Notes: generated by a model not told the origin, from the letters alone. DNA of 64,000 bases from Streptomyces sp. NBC_01244 (GCF_035987325.1 NZ_CP108488.1:1984001-2048000); one strand, 5' to 3'; shown: positions 42,397 to 51,121, counted from the first letter of the stretch. Numbers and translations: made by a program.

Positions 42397-42525
42397 TCAG
42401 AAAGCCGGGGCCGTGGCACTGCAGACGCGGAGGAGGTCGATGTGCAGCCTGCGGGTGAGCCAGGAGCGGCGCAGCGGGGTGCGGCGCGGCGGGGTGGCGG
42501 GGGATGGTGCGGTGAGCTGGTCCAC
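42397..42525 (-). CDS. Putative leader peptide (42 aa, RLHIDLLRVCSA motif)
   Basis: A short frame from GTG 42523-42525, preceded by AGGAGGGGG, encoding an Arg/Pro-rich peptide ending TRRLHIDLLRVCSATAPAF. The LHIDLLRV-x-(S/G)-A core with a nearby Cys is that of streptomycete leader peptides commonly found before sulfur-metabolism and monooxygenase genes. It precedes the CPSC protein gene by 48 bases. Too small for standard annotation; the second copy of this motif at 43459 supports it as real. Confidence 0.7.
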   Translation of the reverse strand: MDQLTAPSPATPPRRTPLRRSWLTRRLHIDLLRVCSATAPAF

Positions 42526-42658
42526 CGGTTTCCCCCTCCTGTCCGCGACCCCCATTAGGCTGTCGTTCGCAGTCTCATGGCACCGCCAGGGGCCGTCAAG
42601 ACCGCCTGCAAGAGTCTCTGCGGGAGTACCCGCACCCTACGGAAGGAAGCTCCCGCCC

Positions 42659-43366
42659 ATGTCCCGTGCGTCCCGGTCCGGTGCGGTCCTCGACAATCCC
42701 GTCTGGGCCGCTCTCGACGGCCCGCACCGGGGCTTCGCCGATGTCGGTCCCGCCGGACTCGCGGCCAAGTACGCGGCCGACGTATCGCCCTTCGCCGCGC
42801 TCGCCGACCCGGAGGATCCGCGGGCCTGGGCGGATCTGGCCGAGCTCGTCGGCCCCGGTCGGGAGGTCTGGGTGACCGGGCTGCCGACCCCGCCCGCGGG
42901 CTGGGAGACCCTGCTGTCGATACCGGGCGTACAGCTGGACGGCCGGGCGGTACGGGGCAAGGAGGATCCGGAGGCGGTCCTGCTCGGGCCCTCCGACGTG
43001 CCCGAGATGCTGGAGCTGGTCGAGCTGACCCGGCCCGGCCCCTTCGGGGAGCGCACCGTCGAGCTGGGCACGTACCTCGGGATCCGGCGCGGCGGCCGGC
43101 TCGTCGCGATGTCGGGCGAGCGGATGCGGCCGCCGGGCTGGTCGGAGATCAGCGCCGTGTGCACGCACCCCGATCACCGGGGCGAAGGGCTCGCCGGGCG
43201 GCTGGTCCGCGCGGTCGCGGCCGCCGTGGAGGAGCGCGGGGACACCCCCTTCCTGCACGCCGCGGCGCAGAACACCTCGGCCGTGGGGCTGTACCTCTCG
43301 ATGGGCTTCACCCTGCGCCGCGAGCCGCTCTTCATCGGGCTTCGCACGCCCGACACGAAGCATTAA
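42659..43366 (+). CDS. GNAT-family N-acetyltransferase
   Basis: A 235-residue protein with a C-terminal GNAT domain: YLGIRRGGRLVAMSGERMRP, then ISAVCTHPDHRGEGLAGRLV (acetyl-CoA P-loop R-G-E-G-L-A) and AAQNTSAVGLYLSMGFTLRR. The N-terminal half is an inactive GNAT-like half (FR47/GCN5 two-domain type). GGAAGGAAG precedes the ATG. It is divergent from the leader-peptide gene. The acetyl acceptor cannot be predicted. Confidence 0.85.
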   Translation: MSRASRSGAVLDNPVWAALDGPHRGFADVGPAGLAAKYAADVSPFAALADPEDPRAWADLAELVGPGREVWVTGLPTPPAGWETLLSIPGVQLDGRAVRGKEDPEAVLLGPSDVPEMLELVELTRPGPFGERTVELGTYLGIRRGGRLVAMSGERMRPPGWSEISAVCTHPDHRGEGLAGRLVRAVAAAVEERGDTPFLHAAAQNTSAVGLYLSMGFTLRREPLFIGLRTPDTKH

Positions 43367-43458
43367 CACGGATTGACATTCCATCCGTTGTGGCCCGGTC
43401 CCCGCTGATCTAGCGTCGGAAGAACGACCGGAGCACGAGGGGAAAGGGGTGGCCCGGC

Positions 43459-43569
43459 ATGACCGTACGAACCGCCGGTGACGCCCTCACCCCGCGCCGC
43501 CGCGTCCGTCTGCACTCCCGCGCGCACATCGACCTCCTGCGCGTCGCCGGTTCCCTCTGTCGTTCCTGA
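43459..43569 (+). CDS. Putative leader peptide (36 aa, HIDLLRVAGSLC motif)
   Basis: From ATG 43459 with GGGG upstream, encoding MTVRTAGDALTPRRRVRLHS then RAHIDLLRVAGSLCRS. This is the classic form of the streptomycete leader-peptide family, with a Cys three codons before the stop. It lies 69 bases before the first LLM gene. I infer that ribosome behaviour at the Cys codon tunes the downstream operon to cysteine supply; this has been shown for cysteine-rich uORFs in mycobacteria, not for this locus. Confidence 0.85.
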   Translation: MTVRTAGDALTPRRRVRLHSRAHIDLLRVAGSLCRS

Positions 43570-43638
43570 TCAGCGTTCCGCGTTCCGCGATCCGATGCAT
43601 CCTTCGCCGCGCCGCCCCGATCAGGAGGCCGTTCCGTC

Positions 43639-44844
43639 ATGCCCGTGCACCCTTCCCCCTCCCACTCCCCCGGCTCCGCTCCCGGCCCCGCGCTCCACCT
43701 CGCCGTGGCCCTCGACGGGGCGGGCTGGCATCCCGCCGCCTGGCGCGAACCGGGGGCGGACGCCGACCGGTTGTTCACGGCCGGCTACTGGGCCGCGCTC
43801 GTCGCCGAGGCCGAGGCCGGGCTGCTGGACTTCGTCACCTTCGAGGACTCGCTGAGCCTTCAGTCCACCGATCCGGCCGGGCCCGACGGCCGTACCGATC
43901 TGGTGCGGGGCCGGCTCGACGCGGTGCTGGTCGCAGCCCGGGTGGCGCCTCTGAGCCGGCACATCGGGCTGGTGCCGAGCGTGGTGGCCACCCACACCGA
44001 GCCCTTCCACGTCTCCAAGGCGCTCGCCACCCTGGATTACGTGAGCCGGGGGCGCGCCGGGCTGCGCATCCAGATCTCCGAACGACCGGACGAGGTGGGT
44101 CACTTCGGGCGGCGCACGGCGCCCCTGGACCCGGCCGAGCTGTACGGGGAGGCCGCCGATCACGTCGAGGTGGTGCGGCGGCTGTGGGACAGCTGGGAGG
44201 ACGACGCCGAGATCCGCGACGCGGCCACCGGACGGTTCGTCGACCGCGCCAAGCTGCACTACATCGACTTCGAGGGCCCCCGTTTCAGCGTGAAGGGCCC
44301 GTCCATCACCCCCCGGCCGCCCCAGGGCCTGCCCCCGGTCAGCGCGCTGGCCTCCGACGTCGCCGTGTACCCCTTCCTCGCGCGGTCGGCGGACATCGGC
44401 TACGTGACCGCGCGGGATGCCGGAGAGGTCCGTGCCGCCGTCGCCGCGCTCCCCGGCACCCCGCACGTGTTCGGCGAGCTGACGGTCTTCCTCGACGAGC
44501 AGCCGGCCACGGCGGAGCGCCGGCTCCAGCGGCTGGACGCCGCGCACGGGGCCGCGTACACGAGTGATGCCCGCGTTTTCGCGGGGACCGCGGCGGACCT
44601 CGCGGACCTGCTGCTGGAGTGGCGGGAGGCCGGGCTGACCGGCTTCCGGCTGCGGCCGGGGGTGCTCGCCCACGACCTGCCGGCGATCACCCGCGGCCTG
44701 GTCCCGGAGCTCCAGCGGCGCGGGGCGTTCCGGCGGTCCTACGAGGCCTCCTCGCTCCGCGGCCTGCTGGGGCTGGCGCGCCCGGCGAGCCGGTACGCGG
44801 CCGCCCCGGCGGCTCCCGCCGCCACCGCTTCTCCCGCCGCCTGA
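43639..44844 (+). CDS. LLM-class flavin-dependent monooxygenase (first of tandem)
   Basis: A 401-residue luciferase-like TIM-barrel protein, beginning PALHLAVALDGAGWHPAAWR, with LLDFVTFEDSLSLQ and HIGLVPSVVATHTEPFHVSK typical of NtaA/SnaA/DszA relatives. These enzymes use reduced FMN from a partner reductase to oxidise substrates such as sulfonates, sulfones or aminopolycarboxylates. Two internal parts may be divergent, since YVSRGRAGLRIQISERPDEV replaces the usual GR-x-GWNxVTS. AGGAGG is ten bases before the ATG. It is 26 bases upstream of the next LLM gene. Confidence 0.85.
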   Translation: MPVHPSPSHSPGSAPGPALHLAVALDGAGWHPAAWREPGADADRLFTAGYWAALVAEAEAGLLDFVTFEDSLSLQSTDPAGPDGRTDLVRGRLDAVLVAARVAPLSRHIGLVPSVVATHTEPFHVSKALATLDYVSRGRAGLRIQISERPDEVGHFGRRTAPLDPAELYGEAADHVEVVRRLWDSWEDDAEIRDAATGRFVDRAKLHYIDFEGPRFSVKGPSITPRPPQGLPPVSALASDVAVYPFLARSADIGYVTARDAGEVRAAVAALPGTPHVFGELTVFLDEQPATAERRLQRLDAAHGAAYTSDARVFAGTAADLADLLLEWREAGLTGFRLRPGVLAHDLPAITRGLVPELQRRGAFRRSYEASSLRGLLGLARPASRYAAAPAAPAATASPAA

Positions 44845-44870
44845 TCCCCCAGGAAGGACCGACAGCAGCC

Positions 44871-46250
44871 ATGAGCAAGCCGCTCAAGCAGATCCATCTC
44901 GCGGCGCACTTCCCGGGGGTCAACAGCACCACCGTGTGGAGCGACCCGGCCGCCGGGAGCCAGATCGACTTCGATTCCTTCGTCCATTTCGCGCGGACCG
45001 CCGAGCGCGCGAAGTTCGACTTCCTCTTCCTCGCCGAGGGCCTGCGCCTGCGCGAACAGGGCGGTGAGATCTACGATCTGGACGTGGTGGGCCGCCCCGA
45101 CACCTTCACCGTGCTGGCGGCGCTCGCCGCCGTCACCGAGCACCTCGGGCTGGCCGGCACCATCAACTCCACCTTCAACGAACCGTACGAGGTGGCCCGC
45201 CAGTTCGCTTCCCTCGACCATCTGTCGGGGGGCCGGGCCGCCTGGAACGTGGTGACCTCCTGGGATGCCTTCACCGGGGAGAACTTCCGGCGCGGCGGAT
45301 TCCTGCCGCGCGAGGAACGCTACGAGCGGGCACGGGAGTTCCTGGACACCGCCGGCGAGCTGTTCGACGCGTGGGACGGAGGCGAGATCCTCGCCGACCC
45401 GGTCTCCGGGGAGTTCCTGCGGGACGCGTCGCCCGGCGCCTTCGCCCACCGGGGCGAGCAGTTCGACATCTCCGGGCACTTCAACGTGCTGCGCAGCCCC
45501 CAGGGGCGGCCGGTGATCTTCCAGGCGGGCGATTCGGACGAGGGGCGGGAGTTCGCTGCGGCCGCCGCGGACGCCATCTTCGGCCGGTACGGCACGCTGG
45601 AGGAGGGCCGTGCCTTCTACGCGGACGTCAAGGGGCGCCTCGGCCGGTACGGGCGCACCCCCGACGAGCTGAAGATCCTGCCGGCGGCGACCTTCGTGCT
45701 CGGCGACACCGACGCCGAGGCGCGGGAGCTGGCCCGCGAGGTGCGGCTCCAGCAGGTGAGCGGGGCGACCGCGATCAAGCGCCTGGAGCACGTGTGGAAC
45801 CGTGACCTGTCGGGGTACGACCCGGACGGGCCGCTGCCGGACATCGATCCGCTGCCCGGGGAGAACACCATCGCGCTGGGCCGGGCGAGCGTGCGCATGC
45901 ACCGGGACCCGGTGGCCGTGGCCCGTGAGTGGCGGGAGCGGGCCGCCGCCGAGGGGCTGTCGATCCGGGAGCTGGTGATCGAGACGACCGAGCGGCAGTC
46001 CTTCGTCGGCTCGCCCCTCACCGTCGCCCAGGGCATCGACGCCCTGGTCCAGGCGGACGCGGCCGACGGCTTCATCCTGGTCCCGCACCTGACCCCCGGC
46101 GGGCTCGACGCCTTCGCGGACACCGTCGTCCCGCTGCTCCAGGAGCGCGGGGTGTTCCGCCGGGAGTACGACGGCCCGACGCTGCGCGACCACCTCGGGC
46201 TGGCCGCGCCCCGCGCGCTCGCCCCCGCGCTCGCGCCCGCACGCGGCTGA
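44871..46250 (+). CDS. LLM-class monooxygenase, NtaA/SnaA/DszA type (second of tandem)
   Basis: A 459-residue full-length member: IHLAAHFPGVNSTTVWSDPA at the start, FDFLFLAEGLRLREQGG, and SGGRAAWNVVTSWDAF, the FMN-phosphate binding motif of the DmoA/NtaA branch. RPVIFQAGDSDEGREFAAAA and the C-terminal HLTPGGLDAFADTVVPLLQE are also characteristic. AGGAAGG precedes ATG 44871. Substrate could be a dialkyl sulfide, sulfone or chelate. No flavin reductase gene lies in the window, so FMNH2 must come from elsewhere. Confidence 0.93.
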   Translation: MSKPLKQIHLAAHFPGVNSTTVWSDPAAGSQIDFDSFVHFARTAERAKFDFLFLAEGLRLREQGGEIYDLDVVGRPDTFTVLAALAAVTEHLGLAGTINSTFNEPYEVARQFASLDHLSGGRAAWNVVTSWDAFTGENFRRGGFLPREERYERAREFLDTAGELFDAWDGGEILADPVSGEFLRDASPGAFAHRGEQFDISGHFNVLRSPQGRPVIFQAGDSDEGREFAAAAADAIFGRYGTLEEGRAFYADVKGRLGRYGRTPDELKILPAATFVLGDTDAEARELAREVRLQQVSGATAIKRLEHVWNRDLSGYDPDGPLPDIDPLPGENTIALGRASVRMHRDPVAVAREWRERAAAEGLSIRELVIETTERQSFVGSPLTVAQGIDALVQADAADGFILVPHLTPGGLDAFADTVVPLLQERGVFRREYDGPTLRDHLGLAAPRALAPALAPARG

Positions 46251-46297
46251 CCGCGCAGGACCCCATCCGAAGCCCGTCCCACAGAAGGGGGAACACC

Positions 46298-47431
46298 ATG
46301 CCCGGTATCCCGCTCGGGGTCCTCGACCTCGTCCCGATCCCGTCCGGCTCCACGGCGGCCGAGGCCCTGCGCGGCAGCGTGGACCTGGCCCGGCAGGCCG
46401 AGCGGTTCGGCTACGCCCGCTACTGGTTCGCCGAGCACCACCTGAATCCGGGCGTCGCGGGGACCTCGCCCGCCGTGGTGCTGGCGCTGACCGCCTCGGC
46501 CACCTCGACGATCCGGATCGGCTCGGGGGCGGTCCAGCTCGGGCACCGCACGGCCTTGTCCACGGTCGAGGAGTTCGGCCTGCTGGACGCGGTGCACCCG
46601 GGGCGGATCGACCTGGGTCTGGGGCGTTCGGCGGGCGGCCCGCCGGCTCGCCGTGCCGCGGCCGAGCCGCCGGTGGCGTACACCACGGCGAACGGCCTGC
46701 GCATACCGAAGCCGTTCTCCTTCGCCCACCTGCGGGATCATCCGCGGATCGCGCTCCAGCAGCGGTTGCTGCAGCTGCCGGGGGCCACTGCGCAGGAGTA
46801 CTCCGAGCAAGTGGGCGACGTACTGGCCCTGTTGCGCGGGGAGTACCGATCGCCGGACGGGGTGGAGGCGCATGCCGTGCCCGGGGAGGGTGCCGAGGTC
46901 CAGGTGTGGGTGCTGGGCAGCAGCGCGGGCGTGAGCGCGGAGACGGCCGGCGCGAACGGGCTGCGGTTCGCGGCGAACTACCACGTCAGTCCGGCGAGCG
47001 TGTTGGAGGCGGCCGAGGCCTACCGGGCGGCTTTCAAGCCCTCGGCCGGGCCGGGCGGGCTGGACCGGCCGCACCTGACCGTGTCCGCCGATGTCGTGGT
47101 GGCCCCGGACGACGCCGAGGCCCGGGAGCTGGCCACCGGGTACGCGCCCTGGGTGCACAGCATCCGGTCGGGCGCGGGCGCGATCCCCTTCCCCTCGCCG
47201 GAGGAGGCCCGTGCGCTGACCCGGGGCTGGGAGGCTGCGGACCACGAGCTGGTCGCGGACCGGGTGGAGACGCAGTTCGCCGGTTCGCCGGCCACCGTCG
47301 CCGATCAGCTGGAGCGGCTGCGGGACGCGACCGGCGCGGACGAGCTGCTGATCACCACGATCACGCACGCGCACGCCGACCGCGTGCGCTCGTACCGGCT
47401 GCTGGCCGCGGAGTGGGCCCGGCGGCGGTGA
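46298..47431 (+). CDS. LLM-class oxidoreductase, MsnO8-like (third of tandem)
   Basis: A 377-residue protein opening IPLGVLDLVPIPSGSTAAEA, with GYARYWFAEHHLNPGVAGTS and IRIGSGAVQLGHRTALSTVE, signatures of the MsnO8/luciferase group 1 branch. HPGRIDLGLGRSAGG and the central VQVWVLGSSAGVSAETAGAN complete the barrel. AGAAGGGGG precedes the ATG, 47 bases after the second LLM gene. An insertion at residues ~105-160 is longer than in plain members. It may oxidise an alkyl sulfur compound, but only the fold is secure. Confidence 0.88.
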   Translation: MPGIPLGVLDLVPIPSGSTAAEALRGSVDLARQAERFGYARYWFAEHHLNPGVAGTSPAVVLALTASATSTIRIGSGAVQLGHRTALSTVEEFGLLDAVHPGRIDLGLGRSAGGPPARRAAAEPPVAYTTANGLRIPKPFSFAHLRDHPRIALQQRLLQLPGATAQEYSEQVGDVLALLRGEYRSPDGVEAHAVPGEGAEVQVWVLGSSAGVSAETAGANGLRFAANYHVSPASVLEAAEAYRAAFKPSAGPGGLDRPHLTVSADVVVAPDDAEARELATGYAPWVHSIRSGAGAIPFPSPEEARALTRGWEAADHELVADRVETQFAGSPATVADQLERLRDATGADELLITTITHAHADRVRSYRLLAAEWARRR

Positions 47432-47505
47432 CGGCCCCGGCTTTCGCCGCGGGCCCGGGGAGAGGATCGTGGGAGGTGAGTCCGCCTGTCACCGGGAGGT
47501 ACATC

Positions 47506-47697
47506 ATGCGCAAGGTTCTGGACTGCAGGGAGTACCCGAGCGAGCTGAACTGCACCCTCACCATCGCGGGTGAGGAGGAGGAGCTCCTGCGGGCCTCCGT
47601 GCAGCACGCCGTCGACGTGCACAGTCACACCGACACCCCGGAGTTCCGCGAGCAGCTGCGCGGCCTGATGAAGGACGAGGTCCCGCAGCACGCCTGA
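47506..47697 (+). CDS. DUF1059 small protein (63 aa)
   Basis: A 63-residue protein beginning MRKVLDCREYPSELNCTLTI, with the EEELLRASVQHAVDVHSHTD core and a final LRGLMKDEV helix, all as in DUF1059. Members are small soluble proteins of unknown role with a conserved early Cys pair (C7, C16), sometimes near redox genes. GGGAGG precedes ATG 47506. It lies 74 bases after the third LLM gene, probably in the same operon, and converges on the Lrp gene. Confidence 0.88.
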   Translation: MRKVLDCREYPSELNCTLTIAGEEEELLRASVQHAVDVHSHTDTPEFREQLRGLMKDEVPQHA

Positions 47698-47735
47698 GGC
47701 CCGTAGGCACGGCGCCCGGCGTGGTATCGGGGGTG

Positions 47736-48191
47736 CTACGCCGGTGCGCCCGAGGTGAAACGGCGCAGGAGCGGGGAGAGGACGAGCACGGACTTGGTGC
47801 GCTCCACGAAGGGTTCGCCCGCGATCCGCTCCAGGACCCGCTCGAAGTGCCGCATGTCGGAGGCGAAGATCTGGACGAGGGCGTCCGCGTCGCCGGTGAC
47901 GGTCGACGCGGACACCACCTCGGGGTAGCGCTCCAGCCCTCGCCGGATGTCGTCCGGCGAGGTGTTGTGGCGGCAGTACATCTCGATGAAGCCCTCGGTC
48001 TCCCAGCCCATCGAGGCGGGGTCCACGCGGACGGTGAAGCCGGTGATGGCTCCTTCGGCGCGCAGCCGGTCCACACGCCGTTTGACGGCGGGGGCCGAGA
48101 GTCCGACCTCGGAGCCGATGTCCGCGAAGGAGCGGCGGGCGTCCTTGGCCAGGGCGTGCACGATGCGTTCGTCGAGATCGTTCAGTCGCAC
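47736..48191 (-). CDS. Lrp/AsnC-family transcriptional regulator
   Basis: A 151-residue protein: HTH in the first 50 residues (LDERIVHALAKDARRSFADI, GLSAPAVKRRVDRLRAEG), then the ligand domain (FIEMYCRHNTSPDDIRRGLE; STVTGDADALVQIFASDMRH). It starts at GTG 48191, ten bases after the permease stop on the same strand, so it belongs to the permease operon and likely regulates it in response to an amino acid. It may bind the GTTGCG motif pairs at 41697-41761 and 49877-49925. Confidence 0.9.
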   Translation of the reverse strand: MRLNDLDERIVHALAKDARRSFADIGSEVGLSAPAVKRRVDRLRAEGAITGFTVRVDPASMGWETEGFIEMYCRHNTSPDDIRRGLERYPEVVSASTVTGDADALVQIFASDMRHFERVLERIAGEPFVERTKSVLVLSPLLRRFTSGAPA

Positions 48192-48201
48192 TACGGGTGG
48201 A

Positions 48202-49686
48202 TCACTTCTCTACTGCGGCCGACTGCGTAGCGGTCGGCTGGGCTGCGGCCAGACGGGAGCGGCGGATGCCGTACTGGAAGTAGACCACGAGGCCAACGGC
48301 CATCCAGCCACCGAAGACGATCCAGGTGGCGGTGTCCAGGCTGAACATCATGTAGCCGCAGGCGAGCAGGCCCAGGATCGGTGTGACGGGGAAGAGCGCC
48401 ACCTTGAAGGTGCGCGGCATGTCCGGGCGGGTCTTGCGCAGGATCACGACGGCGACGTTGACGAGGCCGAAGGCGAAGAGGGTGCCGATGCTGGTGGCGT
48501 CCGCCAGCTTGCCGAGCGGGATGAAGGCCGCGAGCGTGCCGCAGAAGAGGGAGACGATCACCACGTTGGCGCGGGGGGCGCCGGTCTTCGCGTCGACCCG
48601 GGCGAAGACCTTGGGGACCAGGCCGTCGCGGGACATGGCGAAGAGGATGCGGGTCTGGCCGTAGAGGACGGCGAAGACGACGGAGGCGATGGCCACGACG
48701 GCGCCGGCGGCCAGGACGACACCCCAGAAGGTGTGGCCGGAGACGTCGGTCATGATCTGGGCGAGCGCGGCCTCGGTGCCCTCGAAGTCCTGCCACGGCA
48801 TGGCGCCGACGGCGACGAAGGCGACCAGGACGTAGAGGACCGTGACGATCAGCAGCGAGAGCATGATCGCGCGGGGCAGGTCGCGCTTGGGGTTCTTCGC
48901 CTCTTCACCGGCGGTGGAGGCGGCGTCGAAGCCGATGTACGAGAAGAAGAGCGTGGCGGCGCCGGCGCTGATGCCGGTGATGCCGAGCGGCGCCAGGGGG
49001 GCGTAGTTGCCGGCCTTGATGCCCATGAAGCCGATGCCGATGAAGAGCAGCAGGGTGACGATCTTCACGCCGACCATGATCGAGTTGATCCGGGCGCTCT
49101 CCTTGGCGCCGCGCATCAGGAAGACCATGGCGAGCAGGACGACGACCAGCGCCGGCAGGTTGATGAAGCCGCCGTCACCCAGCGGGGCCGAGACGCCTTC
49201 GGGGATGGTGACGCCTATGGTCCCGTCGAGGAGCTCGTTGAGGTACTCGCCCCAGCCGACGGCGACCGCCGCGACGGAGACCCCGTACTCCAGGACCAGG
49301 CACCAGCCGCAGACCCAGGCGACGAGCTCGCCCATGGTGGCGTACGAGTACGAGTACGAGGATCCGGAGACCGGCACCGATCCGGCCAGCTCCGCGTAGG
49401 AGAGGGCCGAGAACAGGGCGGTCAGGCCCGCGATGACGAAGGAGATCGTGACGGCGGGGCCGGCCTTGGGGGCCGCGGTGCCGAGGACGACGAAGATGCC
49501 GGTGCCGAGCGTCGCACCGATGCTGATCATCGTCAGCTGCCACATGGTGAGCGAGCGGCGCAGGGAGCCGCCCTCGCCCTGGCCGCCCTCGGCGACCAGC
49601 TGCTCCACCGGCTTGCGGCGCAGGAGGGGGTGGGCCGCCTTGGGGCGCGCGGGGGTGAGCGGTGGCGCCTGGCCGTGGTCGAGCAC
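48202..49686 (-). CDS. APC-family amino acid permease (cationic amino-acid transporter type)
   Basis: A 494-residue transporter with 12-14 helices. A polar N-terminus is followed by TMWQLTMISIGATLGTGIFV (substrate/helix-1 motif GATLGTGIF), YAELAGSVPVSGSSYSYSYA and FFSYIGFDAASTAGEEAKNP, as in CAT/YfnA-type permeases. It begins at GTG 49686. Operon with an Lrp regulator ten bases downstream points to an amino acid as both substrate and effector. A 310-base gap separates it from the divergent LLM gene. Confidence 0.92.
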   Translation of the reverse strand: MLDHGQAPPLTPARPKAAHPLLRRKPVEQLVAEGGQGEGGSLRRSLTMWQLTMISIGATLGTGIFVVLGTAAPKAGPAVTISFVIAGLTALFSALSYAELAGSVPVSGSSYSYSYATMGELVAWVCGWCLVLEYGVSVAAVAVGWGEYLNELLDGTIGVTIPEGVSAPLGDGGFINLPALVVVLLAMVFLMRGAKESARINSIMVGVKIVTLLLFIGIGFMGIKAGNYAPLAPLGITGISAGAATLFFSYIGFDAASTAGEEAKNPKRDLPRAIMLSLLIVTVLYVLVAFVAVGAMPWQDFEGTEAALAQIMTDVSGHTFWGVVLAAGAVVAIASVVFAVLYGQTRILFAMSRDGLVPKVFARVDAKTGAPRANVVIVSLFCGTLAAFIPLGKLADATSIGTLFAFGLVNVAVVILRKTRPDMPRTFKVALFPVTPILGLLACGYMMFSLDTATWIVFGGWMAVGLVVYFQYGIRRSRLAAAQPTATQSAAVEK

Positions 49687-49996
49687 GAGGGGACTCCTTT
49701 GTCACTGCGGGTGGGGTTGTCAGGCGTCGACCGCAGCGGTCCGGAGCAGGAGCAGGCCGAGAAGGCCTGGGCATGGGGGACCGCCGAGCAGGCGGTCCAC
49801 GCCACTCCACGTACAGCGAGTGAGCCTACGAGCTGAGTGATACCGCCCGTAATGCACCATCCTTGCACATTGGCGACTGATCGTTGCGCGGATCTGTCCT
49901 GGATGGTCCTTTGTTGCGCGGGGATGATCGATCAGTGCGCAGCCGATCCCGACCCGCATTCTTGACACTTCGTCAGATCTGTCGCAGCGTGCCGCC
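49687..49996. promoter_or_regulatory. Divergent promoter region with paired CGTTGCGCGG motifs
   Basis: A 310-base gap between the permease and LLM genes without any gene. CTGATCGTTGCGCGGATC (49877-49894) and TTGTTGCGCGGGGAT (49911-49925) hold the same core 30 bases apart; GATGATCGATCAG just beyond is a short palindrome. TTCTTGACAC near 49960 has a TTGACA -35 for the LLM gene, with TCTGTC as a poor -10. Likely operator for the Lrp regulator. Confidence 0.5.
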
Positions 49997-51121
49997 ATGG
50001 ACCTGGACGTGCTCTACGAGATCGACGTGCCGCGGCCCTGGCGGGGAGCCCACCCGCACGGCCAGCGGGCCGCCGAGCAGCGCGCTTACCGAGAGGCGGT
50101 GGAGCAGATCCGGCTCGCCGACCGGATGGGCTTCCGTACCGTCTGGGCGGTCGAACACCACTTCCGCGAGGGCCGCTCGCACTGCCCGGCCCCCGAGGTC
50201 CTCCTCGGACACCTGGCCGGACTCACCGAGCGGATCCGGCTGGGCTTCGGCGTGACCCTGACCCCCTTCGCCTTCACCCCGCCGCAGCGCATCGCCGAGA
50301 AGGTCGCCACCGTCGACGTGCTCTCCGGCGGCCGGGTGGAGTGGGGGACCGGCCGGTCCACGCCCATGGAGCAGGCGGCCTTCGGGGTGGACCGGGAGAA
50401 GTCCCGCGACGACTGGCGCGAGGCCATCGAAATCGTGACCGGAATGTGGCGTGAGGAGTACTTCGCGTACGAATCTCCGCGCTTCAGCTTCCCGCGCCGC
50501 ATGGTCACCCCCAAACCGGTCCAGGATCCTCACCCGCCCGCCTGGATGGCGGCCACCTCCCCCGGCTCCGCGGAGGTCGCGGGCACGCACGGCCTCGGGC
50601 TGCTCTCCTTCTCGATCATGCAGCCGCTGGAGGCAATGGCCGCCCAGGTCGCCGCCTACCGGGCGGCGGCCGCCGCCCCGCGCCCGCTCACCGACGTCAC
50701 CACGGACCGGGTCGCCGCCTACACCCTGGTCCACGCCACCCCGCCGCGGACCGCCCCGGGGCCCCGGGTCTGGGACTCGGTCGCCTGGTGGTACTCCAAC
50801 CTGGCGCGGTTCACCCTGGAGTGGGAGCTGCCGCACCTGAGCACCGAGGAGCGGGAGCGGACCTTCCCCCTGCTCACGCCGATCCTCGAAGGGAACGTAC
50901 CCGTACGGGAGTTCAGCGACGGGGACATGATCCTCATCGGGGACGCGGAGGCGATCGTCACCAAGGCCAAGCGGTACGCGGACCTCGGCGTCGACCAGCT
51001 CATCTGCTACGTCCAGTGGGGGTACCTGGAGCACCGGGAGATCCTGCGGACCCTGGAGATCCTGGGCAAGGAAGTCATCCCGGAACTGGCCCGGTACACG
51101 CCCCGGAAAACCTCCGCGTGA
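49997..51121 (+). CDS. LLM-class flavin-dependent oxidoreductase (fourth)
   Basis: A 374-residue luciferase-like protein: MDLDVLYEIDVPRPW at the start, DRMGFRTVWAVEHHFREGRS, RIRLGFGVTLTPFAFTPPQR and VDVLSGGRVEWGTGRSTPME, a bacterial luciferase-alpha-type arrangement. PPAWMAATSPGSAEVAGTHG is the central FMN region. Many such proteins act with a short-chain dehydrogenase, and here the SDR gene starts inside its stop codon (GTGA). Start ATG 49997 has GTGCCGCC upstream, so a weak ribosome-binding site. It differs from the three tandem LLM proteins. Confidence 0.9.
   Translation: MDLDVLYEIDVPRPWRGAHPHGQRAAEQRAYREAVEQIRLADRMGFRTVWAVEHHFREGRSHCPAPEVLLGHLAGLTERIRLGFGVTLTPFAFTPPQRIAEKVATVDVLSGGRVEWGTGRSTPMEQAAFGVDREKSRDDWREAIEIVTGMWREEYFAYESPRFSFPRRMVTPKPVQDPHPPAWMAATSPGSAEVAGTHGLGLLSFSIMQPLEAMAAQVAAYRAAAAAPRPLTDVTTDRVAAYTLVHATPPRTAPGPRVWDSVAWWYSNLARFTLEWELPHLSTEERERTFPLLTPILEGNVPVREFSDGDMILIGDAEAIVTKAKRYADLGVDQLICYVQWGYLEHREILRTLEILGKEVIPELARYTPRKTSA

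Noticed and set aside
43373..43416. TTGACA followed by TAGCGT before the second leader peptide as a vegetative promoter
   Set aside because: The spacing is 32 bases, far too long for a -35/-10 pair; no better -10 was found, so no promoter was called.
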